Shown here one piece after another: positions 1-8,006 of a stretch of 64,000 nt of DNA. A program made the position numbers and the translations under genes. Source of the stretch: an uncultured Alsobacter sp. (lineage in GTDB: Bacteria > Pseudomonadota > Alphaproteobacteria > Rhizobiales > Beijerinckiaceae); assembly GCF_945952055.1 (NCBI RefSeq), contig NZ_CAMFHB010000009.1, positions 1 through 64,000 of the forward strand, in the 5' to 3' direction. The notes under the pieces were generated by a model. It ran no database searches. It was not told the origin of the DNA and saw nothing but the letters and a program-made list of their open reading frames with translations. The first letter of the stretch is position 1. Each line of letters starts with the position of its first letter.

Positions 1-33
1 AACGAGTGTTCACCATGTCTCCGGTCTGTACAC

Positions 34-115
34 TTGGCCCGGCCACCCACGACTTGAGGATGGGCCCGGCAAAGTCGTGGATGCCTGGGCCAAGCCCGGG
101 CAGGACGGCTGAGGG
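34..115. repeat. REP-like palindromic repeat, family 2 copy 1
   Basis: An imperfect inverted repeat whose outer arms read TTGGCCCGG...TGGGCCAAG and whose inner arms read CCACGACTT...AAGTCGTGG, ending in a GACGGCTGAG tail. Similar units lie at 10001-10090 and, in half form, at 29750-29783. It fills the space before the MFS gene. The palindromic design and dispersed intergenic copies fit a REP/BIME-type element, and no coding potential is seen in it. Confidence 0.65.
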
Positions 116-141
116 GGACCAGCCACAACCTCCCCGCGCCC

Positions 142-1449
142 TTGACGGCTGCATCCGGCGGGCCTCATGAAGGATCAGCCGTCCCCCGGACCCCTGCCGT
201 GACTTCTCCCCACGCCGAGCCCACCATCACCGAAGCGCCTGCCTCCGGCTGGAGCGTCTTCCGCTTCCGCGATTTTCGTGCCTTCTGCGCCGCCCGGTTC
301 ATGACAGGCATCGCGATGCAGGTGCACAATGTCGGCCTGGGCTGGCTGGTCTACGACCGCACCGGCAGCGTCATGGCGCTGGGCCTCGTGGGTCTCGCCG
401 CCTTCCTTCCGGCGCTGCTGCTGGCGCTCGTGGCGGGCGCGGTGGCCGATCGGTACGACCGCCGCCTCATCATGGTGGCCTGCTGGAGCATCATCGCGCT
501 CGGCGACCTCGCTTTGCTCGCCGTGGCGCTGAACCCGAGCCTGCCCGTCTGGCCGATCTTCCTGCTGACGGTGCTCGTCGGCGGCTCGCGCTCCTTCGCC
601 AATCCGGCGAGCCAGGCGCTCCTGCCCAACCTCGTGCCGCGGCCCTATTTCGCCCATGCGGTGACCATGGCGACGACGGCCTGGCAGAGTTCGTCCATCG
701 CCGGTCCGGCGCTCGGCGGCTTCCTCTACGCGCTCGGCCCGGCCGTGGTGTTCGGCTTCGCCTCCGCCTCCTTCGCGCTGGCCGCCATCGCCATCGCGAC
801 CGTCCGCCCGCGCGAGCAGGGTGGTCCAAACCGCGCCCGCCCCACGCTCGAGAGCCTGTTCGCCGGCATTGGTTTCATCAAGTCGCGCCCGGCCATCCTC
901 GGCGCCATCTCGCTCGACCTCTTCGCCGTGCTGCTGGGCGGCGCCGTCGCGCTGCTGCCGGTCTACGCCAAGGACATCCTGCACACCGGGCCGTGGGGGC
1001 TCGGGCTGCTGCGCAGCGCGCCCGCGCTGGGCGCCGTCGGCATGACGCTGGTGCTGGCGAGCTACCCGCTGCGCCGCCACGCCGGCCGGCGCATGTTCAC
1101 GGCCGTGGCGGTGTTCGGCCTCGCCACCATCGTCTTCGGCCTCTCGACCCATTTCTGGCTGTCGATGGCCGCGCTCTTCGTCACCGGCGCCGCCGACATG
1201 GTGAGCGTCGTCGTGCGCCAGACGCTGGTGCAGGCCGAGACGCCCGACGACATGCGCGGCCGGGTGTCGGCGGTGAACTCGGTGTTCATCGGCGCCTCGA
1301 ACGAGCTCGGCGAGTTCGAGTCCGGCGCGCTCGCGGCAGCCGTCGGCCCGGTGGGCAGCGTGGTGATCGGCGGGATCGGGACGGTGATCGTCGCCGCGCT
1401 GTGGACCCGGCTGTTCCCGACACTGTGGAAGCGCGACGCGCTGGTGTGA
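142..1449 (+). CDS. MFS transporter, EntS/MFS_3-like exporter
   Basis: A 435-residue protein with about twelve hydrophobic segments starting near residue 45. The loop between the second and third segments carries the MFS signature (GAVADRYDRR, about residues 98-107). The order and the VFRFRDFRAFCAARF entry helix resemble the enterobactin-exporter-like MFS_3 group, so drug or metabolite export is the likely role; the substrate is unknown. The start is uncertain. TTG at 142 is the longest choice, and GTG at 199 would remove a 19-residue low-complexity leader that MFS proteins do not need. The gene stands alone between REP-like repeats. Confidence 0.8.
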   Translation: MTAASGGPHEGSAVPRTPAVTSPHAEPTITEAPASGWSVFRFRDFRAFCAARFMTGIAMQVHNVGLGWLVYDRTGSVMALGLVGLAAFLPALLLALVAGAVADRYDRRLIMVACWSIIALGDLALLAVALNPSLPVWPIFLLTVLVGGSRSFANPASQALLPNLVPRPYFAHAVTMATTAWQSSSIAGPALGGFLYALGPAVVFGFASASFALAAIAIATVRPREQGGPNRARPTLESLFAGIGFIKSRPAILGAISLDLFAVLLGGAVALLPVYAKDILHTGPWGLGLLRSAPALGAVGMTLVLASYPLRRHAGRRMFTAVAVFGLATIVFGLSTHFWLSMAALFVTGAADMVSVVVRQTLVQAETPDDMRGRVSAVNSVFIGASNELGEFESGALAAAVGPVGSVVIGGIGTVIVAALWTRLFPTLWKRDALV

Positions 1450-1480
1450 GGCGCCGAGTCCGGCTGGCCAGCCCCAATTG

Positions 1481-1594
1481 TCCTCATCCTGAGCCGGCCG
1501 CGCAGCGGCCGAGTCGAAGGACGCAGGATGCCTGCAGCTGCACGGTGGTGCGTCCTTCGACTCACGGCCTTCGGCCGTGGCTCAGGATGAGGGG
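1481..1594. repeat. REP-like inverted pair, family 1 copy 1
   Basis: Two units in opposite orientation. The first reads CCTCATCCTGAG, then a small GC hairpin (CGGCCGCGCAGCGGCCG), then GTCGAAGGACGCA. The second is its inverted form ending GGCTCAGGATGAGG. The same pair design recurs at 5324-5440 and 23561-23679. It lies between two convergent genes, MFS and the Lrp-type regulator, where it could form a large hairpin that serves both transcripts. Confidence 0.75.
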
Positions 1595-1633
1595 CATGGG
1601 GGCGTTCGGGAGAGGGCCCCGAGCTGCTCCCCC

Positions 1634-2095
1634 TCACACCGGCAACAACCCGTCCGTCTTCACCTCTTCCATCACCGCGTAGGTGCGGCTCTCCTTGACG
1701 CCGGGGAGCGACAGCAGCACGTCGCCGAGGAAGCGGCGGTAGGCGGCCATGTCTTCGACGCGCGTCTTGACGAGGTAGTCGAAGCCGCCCGCCACCATGT
1801 GGCACTCCATCACCTCCGGCGAGCGCCGCACGGCGGCGGCGAAACGTTCGAAGGCGTCGGGCGTGGTCTTGTCGAGGCTCACCTCGACGAAGACGAGCAG
1901 TCCCCGCCCGAGCCGGTGCGGGTCGAGCACCGCACGAAAGCCAGTGACGTAGCCGTCGCGCAGGAGCCGCTTCATGCGTTCGCTGGTCGCGGTGGCCGAG
2001 AGGCCGACGCGCTCGGCGAGTTCCACCGTCGTGATCCTGCCGTCCTCCTGCAGCACCTTGAGGATCCTGCGGTCGGTCCGGTCGAGATCGGTCAC
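1634..2095 (-). CDS. putR: Lrp/AsnC-family activator of putA (PutR-like)
   Basis: A 153-residue transcription regulator. Residues about 3-60 form the AsnC winged helix (LDRTDRRILKVLQEDGR, then a recognition helix with SATATSERMKRLL). Residues about 65-150 form the RAM ligand-binding/oligomerisation domain. It sits divergently next to putA, the arrangement known for PutR of Agrobacterium, which activates putA in response to proline; the name rests on this. GTG at 2095 was chosen, with GGAA upstream. A longer reading from GTG at 2137 would place a perfect operator dyad inside the gene and add residues that do not look like an Lrp protein. Confidence 0.85.
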   Translation of the reverse strand: MTDLDRTDRRILKVLQEDGRITTVELAERVGLSATATSERMKRLLRDGYVTGFRAVLDPHRLGRGLLVFVEVSLDKTTPDAFERFAAAVRRSPEVMECHMVAGGFDYLVKTRVEDMAAYRRFLGDVLLSLPGVKESRTYAVMEEVKTDGLLPV

Positions 2096-2121
2096 GTGGA
2101 AGTTCCGGTGAAGCTGGCCCA

Positions 2122-2142
2122 GAACCGTGAAAAACACGGTTC
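2122..2142. promoter_or_regulatory. Perfect dyad, candidate PutR operator 1
   Basis: GAACCGTG, five A residues, then CACGGTTC: exact 8-base arms around an A-tract in the putR-putA divergent region. An A/T-rich centre between short arms is typical of Lrp-family sites. It lies just upstream of the chosen putR start, so it could serve autoregulation. Confidence 0.65.
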
Positions 2143-2155
2143 CGAGGGTCTAAAG

Positions 2156-2180
2156 GCAGATCGAAAACCCATCGATCTGC
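2156..2180. promoter_or_regulatory. Perfect dyad, candidate PutR operator 2
   Basis: GCAGATCGA, seven bases, TCGATCTGC: exact 9-base arms, centred 36 bases from the first dyad and about 58 bases before the putA start. The followed bases GCATATTATG are AT-rich, as expected near a promoter. Two nearby dyads suit a multimeric Lrp-type protein. Confidence 0.6.
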
Positions 2181-2225
2181 GCATATTATGTCGATAACAC
2201 CGATCCATCAACCGAGGACGCGCCC

Positions 2226-5200
2226 ATGATCGCCCCGTTCCGCGCCCCCTACGCTCCGTCCGACACCGACATCGCGCGCCGGCTCCTGTCGGGAGCGACG
2301 CTCGCCACCGAGCGGGAGCGCCGGATCGACGGACGGGCGCGGCGGCTGGTCGAGGCGATCCGGGGACGGGCGAGCGGCCTCGGCGGGGTCGAGGAACTGC
2401 TGCGCGAATACTCGCTGTCGACGCGCGAAGGCCTGGCGCTCATGGTGCTCGCGGAGGCGCTGCTGCGCGTGCCGGACGGGGTCACGGCCGACCGCCTCAT
2501 CGAGGACAAGCTGGGCCAGGGGGACTTCGCCCACCGCGAGGCGCGCTCCGACTCGCTGCTCGTCTCGGCTTCGGCCTGGGCGCTCGGCATCACCGCCCGC
2601 ATCATCCAGCCCGGCGAGACGCCGGAGTCGATCCTGGGCCAGCTCGCCAAGCGGCTCGGCGTGCCGGCTGTGCGCACCGCCACCCGCCAAGCCATGCGCG
2701 TGCTGGGCAGCCACTTCGTGCTGGGCGAGTCCATCTCCGAGGCCATGGATCGCGCTCGCTCCGGGTCCGGCAAGCTCTTCCGCTACTCGTTCGACATGCT
2801 GGGCGAAGGCGCGCGCACGCAGGACGACGCGATCCGCTACGCCCGCTCCTATGCCGATGCCATCGACTATATCGGCCGCCACGCCGGCAACGACCGGCTG
2901 CCGAACCGGCCGGGCATCTCGGTGAAGCTGTCGGCGCTGCACCCGCGCTACGAGGCGCTGTCGCACGCCCGCGTGATGACCGAGCTCGTGCCGGTGGTGG
3001 TCGAGCTCGCGCGGCAGGCCAAGGCGCACGACCTGAACTTCACCATCGACGCGGAGGAGGCGGACCGCCTCGAGCTGTCGCTCGACGTCATCGCCGCCGT
3101 GGTGGCGGACCCGTCGCTGGCCGGCTGGAACGGCTTCGGCCTCGCCATCCAGGCCTACCAGAAGCGCGCGGCCGGGGTGATCGACTGGATCGTCGATCTC
3201 GCCCGCCTGCATGACCGGCGCATGATGGTGCGCCTCGTGAAAGGCGCCTACTGGGACACCGAGGTGAAGCGCGCGCAGGAGCGCGGGCTCGACGGCTACC
3301 CGGTGTTCACGCGCAAGGCGATGACCGACCTGAACTACGTCGCCTGCGCCGACAAACTGCTCGCCGCCCGGCCGCTGATCTATCCGCAGTTCGCGACCCA
3401 CAACGCGCTCACGGTGGCGACCATCCTGGAGCGCGCCGGCAATGCCGAGGGCTTCGAGTTCCAGCGCCTGCACGGCATGGGCGACGCGCTCTACCAGCGC
3501 CTGCTGGAGGAGGAGCCGACGCTCGCCTGCCGCACCTACGCGCCGGTCGGCGGCCATCGCGACCTGCTCGCCTATCTCGTGCGCCGCCTGCTGGAGAACG
3601 GCGCCAATTCGTCCTTCGTGTCGGTGGCGGCGGACGCCGACGTGCCGATCGAGGAACTCCTGAAGCGGCCGTCCGACATCATCGGCTCGGCCGAGCGCGC
3701 CGCCAATCCGCGCCTGCCGCTGCCCCGCGACCTCTATGGGCAGGAGCGCCGCAATTCGGCCGGCGTCGAGCTCGGCCATGAGGCGAGCCTGAAGGCGCTG
3801 CAGGCCGACCTCGGCGCCGCGCAGGGCGGCGGCCGCCAGGCGACGTGCCTCGTCGACGGCAAGCCCGCGGGCGGCGCAGAGCGCGTGCTGCTGGCGCCCG
3901 CCGACGGCGCCACCCGCATCGGCAGCGTGCGCGAGGCGGACGAGGCCACGGCCGACGCCGCCATGGCCGCGGCCCGCAAGGGCTTCCGGGGCTGGGAGCG
4001 CACGCCGGCGGCCACCCGCGCCACGGCCATCGAGAAGGCCGCCGATCTCATGGAGCAGCGCCGAGGGCTGCTGCTCGGGTTGCTGCAGGTCGAGGGCGGC
4101 AAGACCCTCGACGATGCGGTGGCTGAGCTGCGCGAGGCGGTCGACTTCTGCCGCTACTACGCCGCCCAGGCGCGGCGCCAGTTCGGCGAGGGCGAGGTTC
4201 TGCCCGGCCCGACCGGCGAGGACAACCGGCTCCTGCATCGCGGACGCGGCGTGTTCCTGTGCATCAGCCCGTGGAACTTCCCGTTGGCCATCTTCACCGG
4301 TCAGGTCGTCGCGGCGCTGGCCGCCGGCAACGCGGTCGTCGCCAAGCCCGCCGAGCAGACGCCCCTCGTCGCCCACGAGGCCGTGCGGATCCTGCACGAG
4401 GCCGGCGTGCCGGGCACGGCCTTGCATCTCGTCGCCGGCGACGGCGCCGTCGGCGCGCGTCTCGTCGCCCATCCGGCGGTGTCGGGCGTCGCCTTCACCG
4501 GCTCCACCGAGGTCGCTCGGCGCATCAACCAGACGCTCGCCGGCAAGCAGGGGCCGATCGTGCCGCTGATCGCCGAGACGGGCGGCATCAACGCCATGAT
4601 CGTCGACGCCACCGCGCTGCCCGAGCAGGTCGCCGACGACGTGGTGACCTCGGCCTTCCGGTCGGCCGGCCAGCGCTGCTCGGCGCTGCGGCTGCTGTGC
4701 GTGCAGGAGGACGTCGCCGACCGCATGATCGAGATGATCGTGGGAGCGGCGCGCGAGCTGAAGCTCGGCGACCCGCGCGACGTCTCGGTGCAGATGGGCC
4801 CCGTCATCGACCAGGAGGCCAAGGCCCGCCTCGACGCCCACATCGCCGTCATGCGCCGAACGGCCAACGTGCACCTGAGCGGGGATGCGCCCGGAGCCGG
4901 CTTCTACGTCGCTCCCCAGGTGTTCGAGCTGAAGGGACCCGCCGACCTCGAGGACGAGGTCTTCGGCCCGGTCCTGCACGTGGTGCGCTACAAGGCCAGC
5001 GATCTCGACAAGGTGCTCGATGCCATCGAGGCCAGCGGCTACGGCCTGACGCTCGGCGTCCACTCGCGCATCGACGCCACCATCGAGCACGTCGTCACGC
5101 GCCTCGACGTCGGCAACTGCTACGTCAACCGCAACATGATCGGCGCGGTGGTCGGCACCCAGCCCTTCGGCGGCTCGGGCCTGTCCGGCACGGGGCCGAA

Positions 5201-5306
5201 GGCCGGCGGCCCCAACTACCTGCAGCGCTTCGCGCTGGAGCAGACCGTGACGGTGAACACCGCGGCCGCCGGCGGAAACGCGAGCCTGATCGCGATGGGG
5301 GAATGA
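2226..5306 (+). CDS. putA: Bifunctional proline dehydrogenase / P5C dehydrogenase PutA
   Basis: A 1026-residue enzyme that oxidises proline to glutamate in two steps, with FAD then NAD+. The N-terminal arm and FAD-dependent proline dehydrogenase barrel occupy about residues 1-480 (LVKGAYWDTEVKRAQ near 337, ATHN near 391, and FEFQRLHGMG). The aldehyde dehydrogenase domain follows from about 530 (SPWNFPLAIFTGQ, FTGSTEVARR), with general base Glu784 in AETGG and catalytic Cys818 in GQRCSALR, the usual 34 residues apart. There is no N-terminal ribbon-helix-helix DNA-binding domain, so regulation depends on the divergent Lrp-type gene. GAGGA lies seven bases before the ATG. Confidence 0.96.
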   Translation: MIAPFRAPYAPSDTDIARRLLSGATLATERERRIDGRARRLVEAIRGRASGLGGVEELLREYSLSTREGLALMVLAEALLRVPDGVTADRLIEDKLGQGDFAHREARSDSLLVSASAWALGITARIIQPGETPESILGQLAKRLGVPAVRTATRQAMRVLGSHFVLGESISEAMDRARSGSGKLFRYSFDMLGEGARTQDDAIRYARSYADAIDYIGRHAGNDRLPNRPGISVKLSALHPRYEALSHARVMTELVPVVVELARQAKAHDLNFTIDAEEADRLELSLDVIAAVVADPSLAGWNGFGLAIQAYQKRAAGVIDWIVDLARLHDRRMMVRLVKGAYWDTEVKRAQERGLDGYPVFTRKAMTDLNYVACADKLLAARPLIYPQFATHNALTVATILERAGNAEGFEFQRLHGMGDALYQRLLEEEPTLACRTYAPVGGHRDLLAYLVRRLLENGANSSFVSVAADADVPIEELLKRPSDIIGSAERAANPRLPLPRDLYGQERRNSAGVELGHEASLKALQADLGAAQGGGRQATCLVDGKPAGGAERVLLAPADGATRIGSVREADEATADAAMAAARKGFRGWERTPAATRATAIEKAADLMEQRRGLLLGLLQVEGGKTLDDAVAELREAVDFCRYYAAQARRQFGEGEVLPGPTGEDNRLLHRGRGVFLCISPWNFPLAIFTGQVVAALAAGNAVVAKPAEQTPLVAHEAVRILHEAGVPGTALHLVAGDGAVGARLVAHPAVSGVAFTGSTEVARRINQTLAGKQGPIVPLIAETGGINAMIVDATALPEQVADDVVTSAFRSAGQRCSALRLLCVQEDVADRMIEMIVGAARELKLGDPRDVSVQMGPVIDQEAKARLDAHIAVMRRTANVHLSGDAPGAGFYVAPQVFELKGPADLEDEVFGPVLHVVRYKASDLDKVLDAIEASGYGLTLGVHSRIDATIEHVVTRLDVGNCYVNRNMIGAVVGTQPFGGSGLSGTGPKAGGPNYLQRFALEQTVTVNTAAAGGNASLIAMGE

Positions 5307-5323
5307 GGGGTATTTGAGCCGTT

Positions 5324-5440
5324 GTGCGTCCTTCGACACGCCGCCTTCGGCGGCTGCTCAGGATGAGCATTAATGAGGATCTTCAGCCTTAAAGCCCCTC
5401 ATCCTGAGCAGCCCGCAAGGCGGGCGTGTCGAAGGACGCA
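5324..5440. repeat. REP-like inverted pair, family 1 copy 2
   Basis: TGCGTCCTTCGACACG...GCTCAGGATGAG followed, 27 bases later, by the inverted unit CCCCTCATCCTGAGCAG...GTCGAAGGACGCA. It fills the space between putA and the convergent toxin gene. Each unit has its own small internal hairpin (GCCGCCTTCGGCGGC and CCCGCAAGGCGGG). Confidence 0.75.
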
Positions 5441-5455
5441 GCATGGTCGTGTGCG

Positions 5456-5851
5456 TCAAGGCAGGAACGGATTCTCGATCCTGAGACCCTTGAGCTGAAA
5501 TCCGTTCTGGAGGTCTTCGCTGAGCAGCCGACCGCAGCCTGCTTGGATGGCAGCCGCCACGATGAGTGCGTCGTAGAAGGATATCTGATGCGACGACGCC
5601 AGGCGCCGTGCGGCGAGATGCGTCTCCATCGTGAGCGGAACCGGCGTCGGGAGGAGCGATAGAAAAAAGCCGACGGCGGTCTCGATCTCTGGCCAGGCAC
5701 GACGAAGCTTGCGACGACTGACCGAGACGAATTCATTCAAGACTTGGACAGAGACAACTCCGCCTTCGGCCAATAGCGCACGCGCGACCGTTCCCTTGGG
5801 ATCAGCTTGCGACGCGTAGACGAGGACGTTGGTGTCGAAGAAAGTCTTCAA
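5456..5851 (-). CDS. PIN-domain ribonuclease toxin (VapC-like)
   Basis: A 131-residue PIN-domain protein with the acidic metal-binding residues expected of this RNase family: Asp6 in FFDTNVLVY, Glu40 in LNEF, Asp94 in FYDALIVAAA and Asp113 in SEDLQ. It starts within the last codon of the AbrB-type gene (ATGA overlap at 5848-5851), so the two are translationally coupled as a type II toxin-antitoxin pair. The RNA target cannot be told from sequence. Confidence 0.88.
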   Translation of the reverse strand: MKTFFDTNVLVYASQADPKGTVARALLAEGGVVSVQVLNEFVSVSRRKLRRAWPEIETAVGFFLSLLPTPVPLTMETHLAARRLASSHQISFYDALIVAAAIQAGCGRLLSEDLQNGFQLKGLRIENPFLP

Positions 5852-6081
5852 CGTTCGTTCGCCTCGTCCCGATCAAAGCGATAATCCGCAGGGAGCGTCC
5901 AGTTAAGCTTCGCAAGCCCATCGAGGGCGCGACGCCGCTGATCACGATCTTTCTCGACCTCGATCTCGCCTGTACGGGAAGCGACGATGCTCAGTTCGTC
6001 CCCTTCCTTGAGACCGAGTTCATCCACCAGCCGTCGGGGTAGCCGCACGGCCAGGCTGTTCCCCCATTTTGAGATCTGCAT
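5848..6081 (-). CDS. AbrB/MazE-type antitoxin
   Basis: A 77-residue protein with a SpoVT/AbrB swapped-hairpin DNA-binding domain over residues 1-45 (ISKWGNSLAVRLPRRLVDEL, then LKEGDELSIV). The charged C-terminal tail is the usual toxin-wrapping part. It overlaps the PIN toxin by four bases and is preceded by a perfect palindrome at 6109-6134, fitting the autoregulated antitoxin-first layout of type II modules. Confidence 0.88.
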   Translation of the reverse strand: MQISKWGNSLAVRLPRRLVDELGLKEGDELSIVASRTGEIEVEKDRDQRRRALDGLAKLNWTLPADYRFDRDEANER

Positions 6082-6108
6082 CAGCGATGCCCTCGTCCGT
6101 CGCCCGGC

Positions 6109-6134
6109 AATGATATCCCAAGATGGATATCATT
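6109..6134. promoter_or_regulatory. Perfect palindromic operator of the toxin-antitoxin pair
   Basis: AATGATATCC, six bases (CAAGAT), GGATATCATT: exact 10-base arms starting 28 bases upstream of the antitoxin ATG, in a locally AT-rich patch. AbrB-fold antitoxins usually bind such a palindrome over their own promoter. Confidence 0.75.
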
Positions 6135-6158
6135 TTCAAGATTGGCAGCTCCTGAGCC

Positions 6159-8006
6159 TCAACTCTCCACCACCTCAGGCGGCCAGGGCACCGTCGGATC
6201 CTCCGGGGGCACGGCGGCCATGAGGGCGCGGGTGTAGGGGTGGCGGGGGTTGGAGAAGACCTCTTCGGTCGGGCCCGCTTCCACCACGTCGCCGTTCTTC
6301 ATCACCATCACGCGGTCGCAGAGGTAGCGCACGACCGCGAGGTCGTGGGAGATGAACAGGAGGCCGATGCCGCGGGCGGCGCGCAGGTCGAGGAGCAGGT
6401 TCAGGATCTGGGCCTGCACGGAGACGTCGAGGCCCGAGACGATCTCGTCGGCGACCAGCAGGCGCGGCGTGACGCACAGCGCACGGGCGATGTTGACGCG
6501 CTGCTTCTGGCCGCCGGAGAGCTGCGAGGGGTAGCGGTCGAGAAGGTCGGGCGAGAGGCCGGTCTCCAGCATCAGCGAGCGGGCCCGGGCGAGCCGCTCG
6601 GCCTCGGTCGTGGCGTGGTGCGGGGCCTCCAGCGACTGCGTGACGAGACGCTCCACGGGCCGGCGCGGGTTCAGCGCGGACTGCGGATCCTGGAACACCA
6701 TCTGCAGCGCGCCGAGGCGGATCTCGCGCGAGGCGGGGTCGTTCGCGATCACCGGCTTGCCGTCGATCGCGATGCGGCCGGAGGTCGGCTCCTCGAGGCC
6801 CATCACGAGCTTGGCGAGCGTGCTCTTGCCGGAGCCGGATTCGCCGACGACGCCGACGAATTCCCCGGCGGCGACCGTGACGTCCGCGCCCTTCACGGCA
6901 TCGGCGCCGGGGCCGCGCCGGCCGAGCCAGTCGCGCTTGCCGGGATAGTGCTTCGAGACGCCCTCGACCGTCAGCACGGTCTCGCCGCGGGCATCGCCGC
7001 GCACCAGGGCGGGCGCCGCGACTGTGGCCTCGGCGGCCTTGGCCAGGCACTCGCCGACGCAGCGCACCACGTGACGCGTACCGACGGGCTCCAGCGGCGG
7101 TACGGCGGTGGCGCAGGTCGGGTCGGCCACGGGGCAGCGGGGCGCGAAACGGCAGCCGTGCAGGGCCGTGAAGCGCGAGATCCCCGGCATCTGGTCGGGC
7201 AGGGTCACGAGGCGCCGGTCGGTGCCGGCGAGCGGCGGGTTCGCGGCCTGCAGCGCGCGGGTGTAGGGATGGCGCGGCGCGGCGGAGACATCGGCCGCGG
7301 GGCCCCGCTCCACCACGTCGCCCGCGTAGAGCACCAGCAGGTCGTCGCAGACGCGGCTCGCGAGCCGTAGGTCGTGCGTGATGAACAGGAGCGCCGTGCC
7401 GTGGTCGCGCTGCATGCGGCGGATGATCTGCACGACGGTCGCCTGGGTGCTCACGTCCAGCGCCGTCGTCGGCTCGTCGGCGACGATGAGCGCCGGTTCG
7501 CTGGCGAAGGCCATGGCGATCAGCACGCGCTGGCACATGCCCCCGGAGAGCTGGAACGGGTAGAGGTCGAGCAGCGCGTCGGGATCGCGCAGGCGCACGT
7601 CCTTCAGCGCCGCGGCCGCCCTGGCGCGACGCTCGCCACGCGGGACACCGATGCGCTCCAGATGCTCGCCGAACTGCGCCCCGATGGTGAGCACCGGGTT
7701 GAGCGCCGTGAGCGGTTCCTGCGGGATGAAGGCGATGCGATCGCCGAGCAGCCCGGTGAGGCGGTCGGCGGGGAGCCCGACGAGGTCCTGCCCCTCGAAC
7801 AGCAACGAGCCCGAGGCGACGCGAAAGCCCGTCGGCAGGCTGCGCCCGATGACCCGGCCGATCATGCTCTTGCCGGCACCGGATTCGCCGACGAGGCCCA
7901 GCACCTGCCCGCGCTCCACCGTGAAGGAGAGTTCGCGCAGCACCTTCGGGACGTTCTCGCCCCGGCCGGCCGTGACGGTGAGCCCGCGGGCCTCCAGCGT
8001 CGCCAT
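6159..8006 (-). CDS. Peptide/opine ABC importer, fused dual ATPase (DppD-DppF type)
   Basis: A 615-residue protein with two complete ABC ATPase domains in tandem. The first has Walker A GESGAGKS at 40-47 and signature LSGGMCQRV, followed by the oligopeptide-transporter C-terminal segment with clustered cysteines (GCRFAPRCPVADPTC). The second has Walker A GESGSGKST and signature LSGGQKQRV and starts near residue 340. It powers the importer formed with the two permeases upstream, and its ATG follows the permease stop directly. It is the last gene of the long minus-strand run. Fused DppDF proteins are common in Rhizobiales. Confidence 0.93.
   Translation of the reverse strand: MATLEARGLTVTAGRGENVPKVLRELSFTVERGQVLGLVGESGAGKSMIGRVIGRSLPTGFRVASGSLLFEGQDLVGLPADRLTGLLGDRIAFIPQEPLTALNPVLTIGAQFGEHLERIGVPRGERRARAAAALKDVRLRDPDALLDLYPFQLSGGMCQRVLIAMAFASEPALIVADEPTTALDVSTQATVVQIIRRMQRDHGTALLFITHDLRLASRVCDDLLVLYAGDVVERGPAADVSAAPRHPYTRALQAANPPLAGTDRRLVTLPDQMPGISRFTALHGCRFAPRCPVADPTCATAVPPLEPVGTRHVVRCVGECLAKAAEATVAAPALVRGDARGETVLTVEGVSKHYPGKRDWLGRRGPGADAVKGADVTVAAGEFVGVVGESGSGKSTLAKLVMGLEEPTSGRIAIDGKPVIANDPASREIRLGALQMVFQDPQSALNPRRPVERLVTQSLEAPHHATTEAERLARARSLMLETGLSPDLLDRYPSQLSGGQKQRVNIARALCVTPRLLVADEIVSGLDVSVQAQILNLLLDLRAARGIGLLFISHDLAVVRYLCDRVMVMKNGDVVEAGPTEEVFSNPRHPYTRALMAAVPPEDPTVPWPPEVVES

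Noticed and set aside
2095-2137. Longer start for the Lrp-type regulator at GTG 2137
   Set aside because: It would include a perfect operator dyad in the coding part, has a poor ribosome-binding site and adds residues not seen in the family.
2208-5339. A long minus-strand open frame of over 1000 codons opposite putA
   Set aside because: It mirrors putA exactly and reads as Arg/Gly/His/Ala-rich sequence without any domain; GC-rich codons on one strand leave the other strand open.
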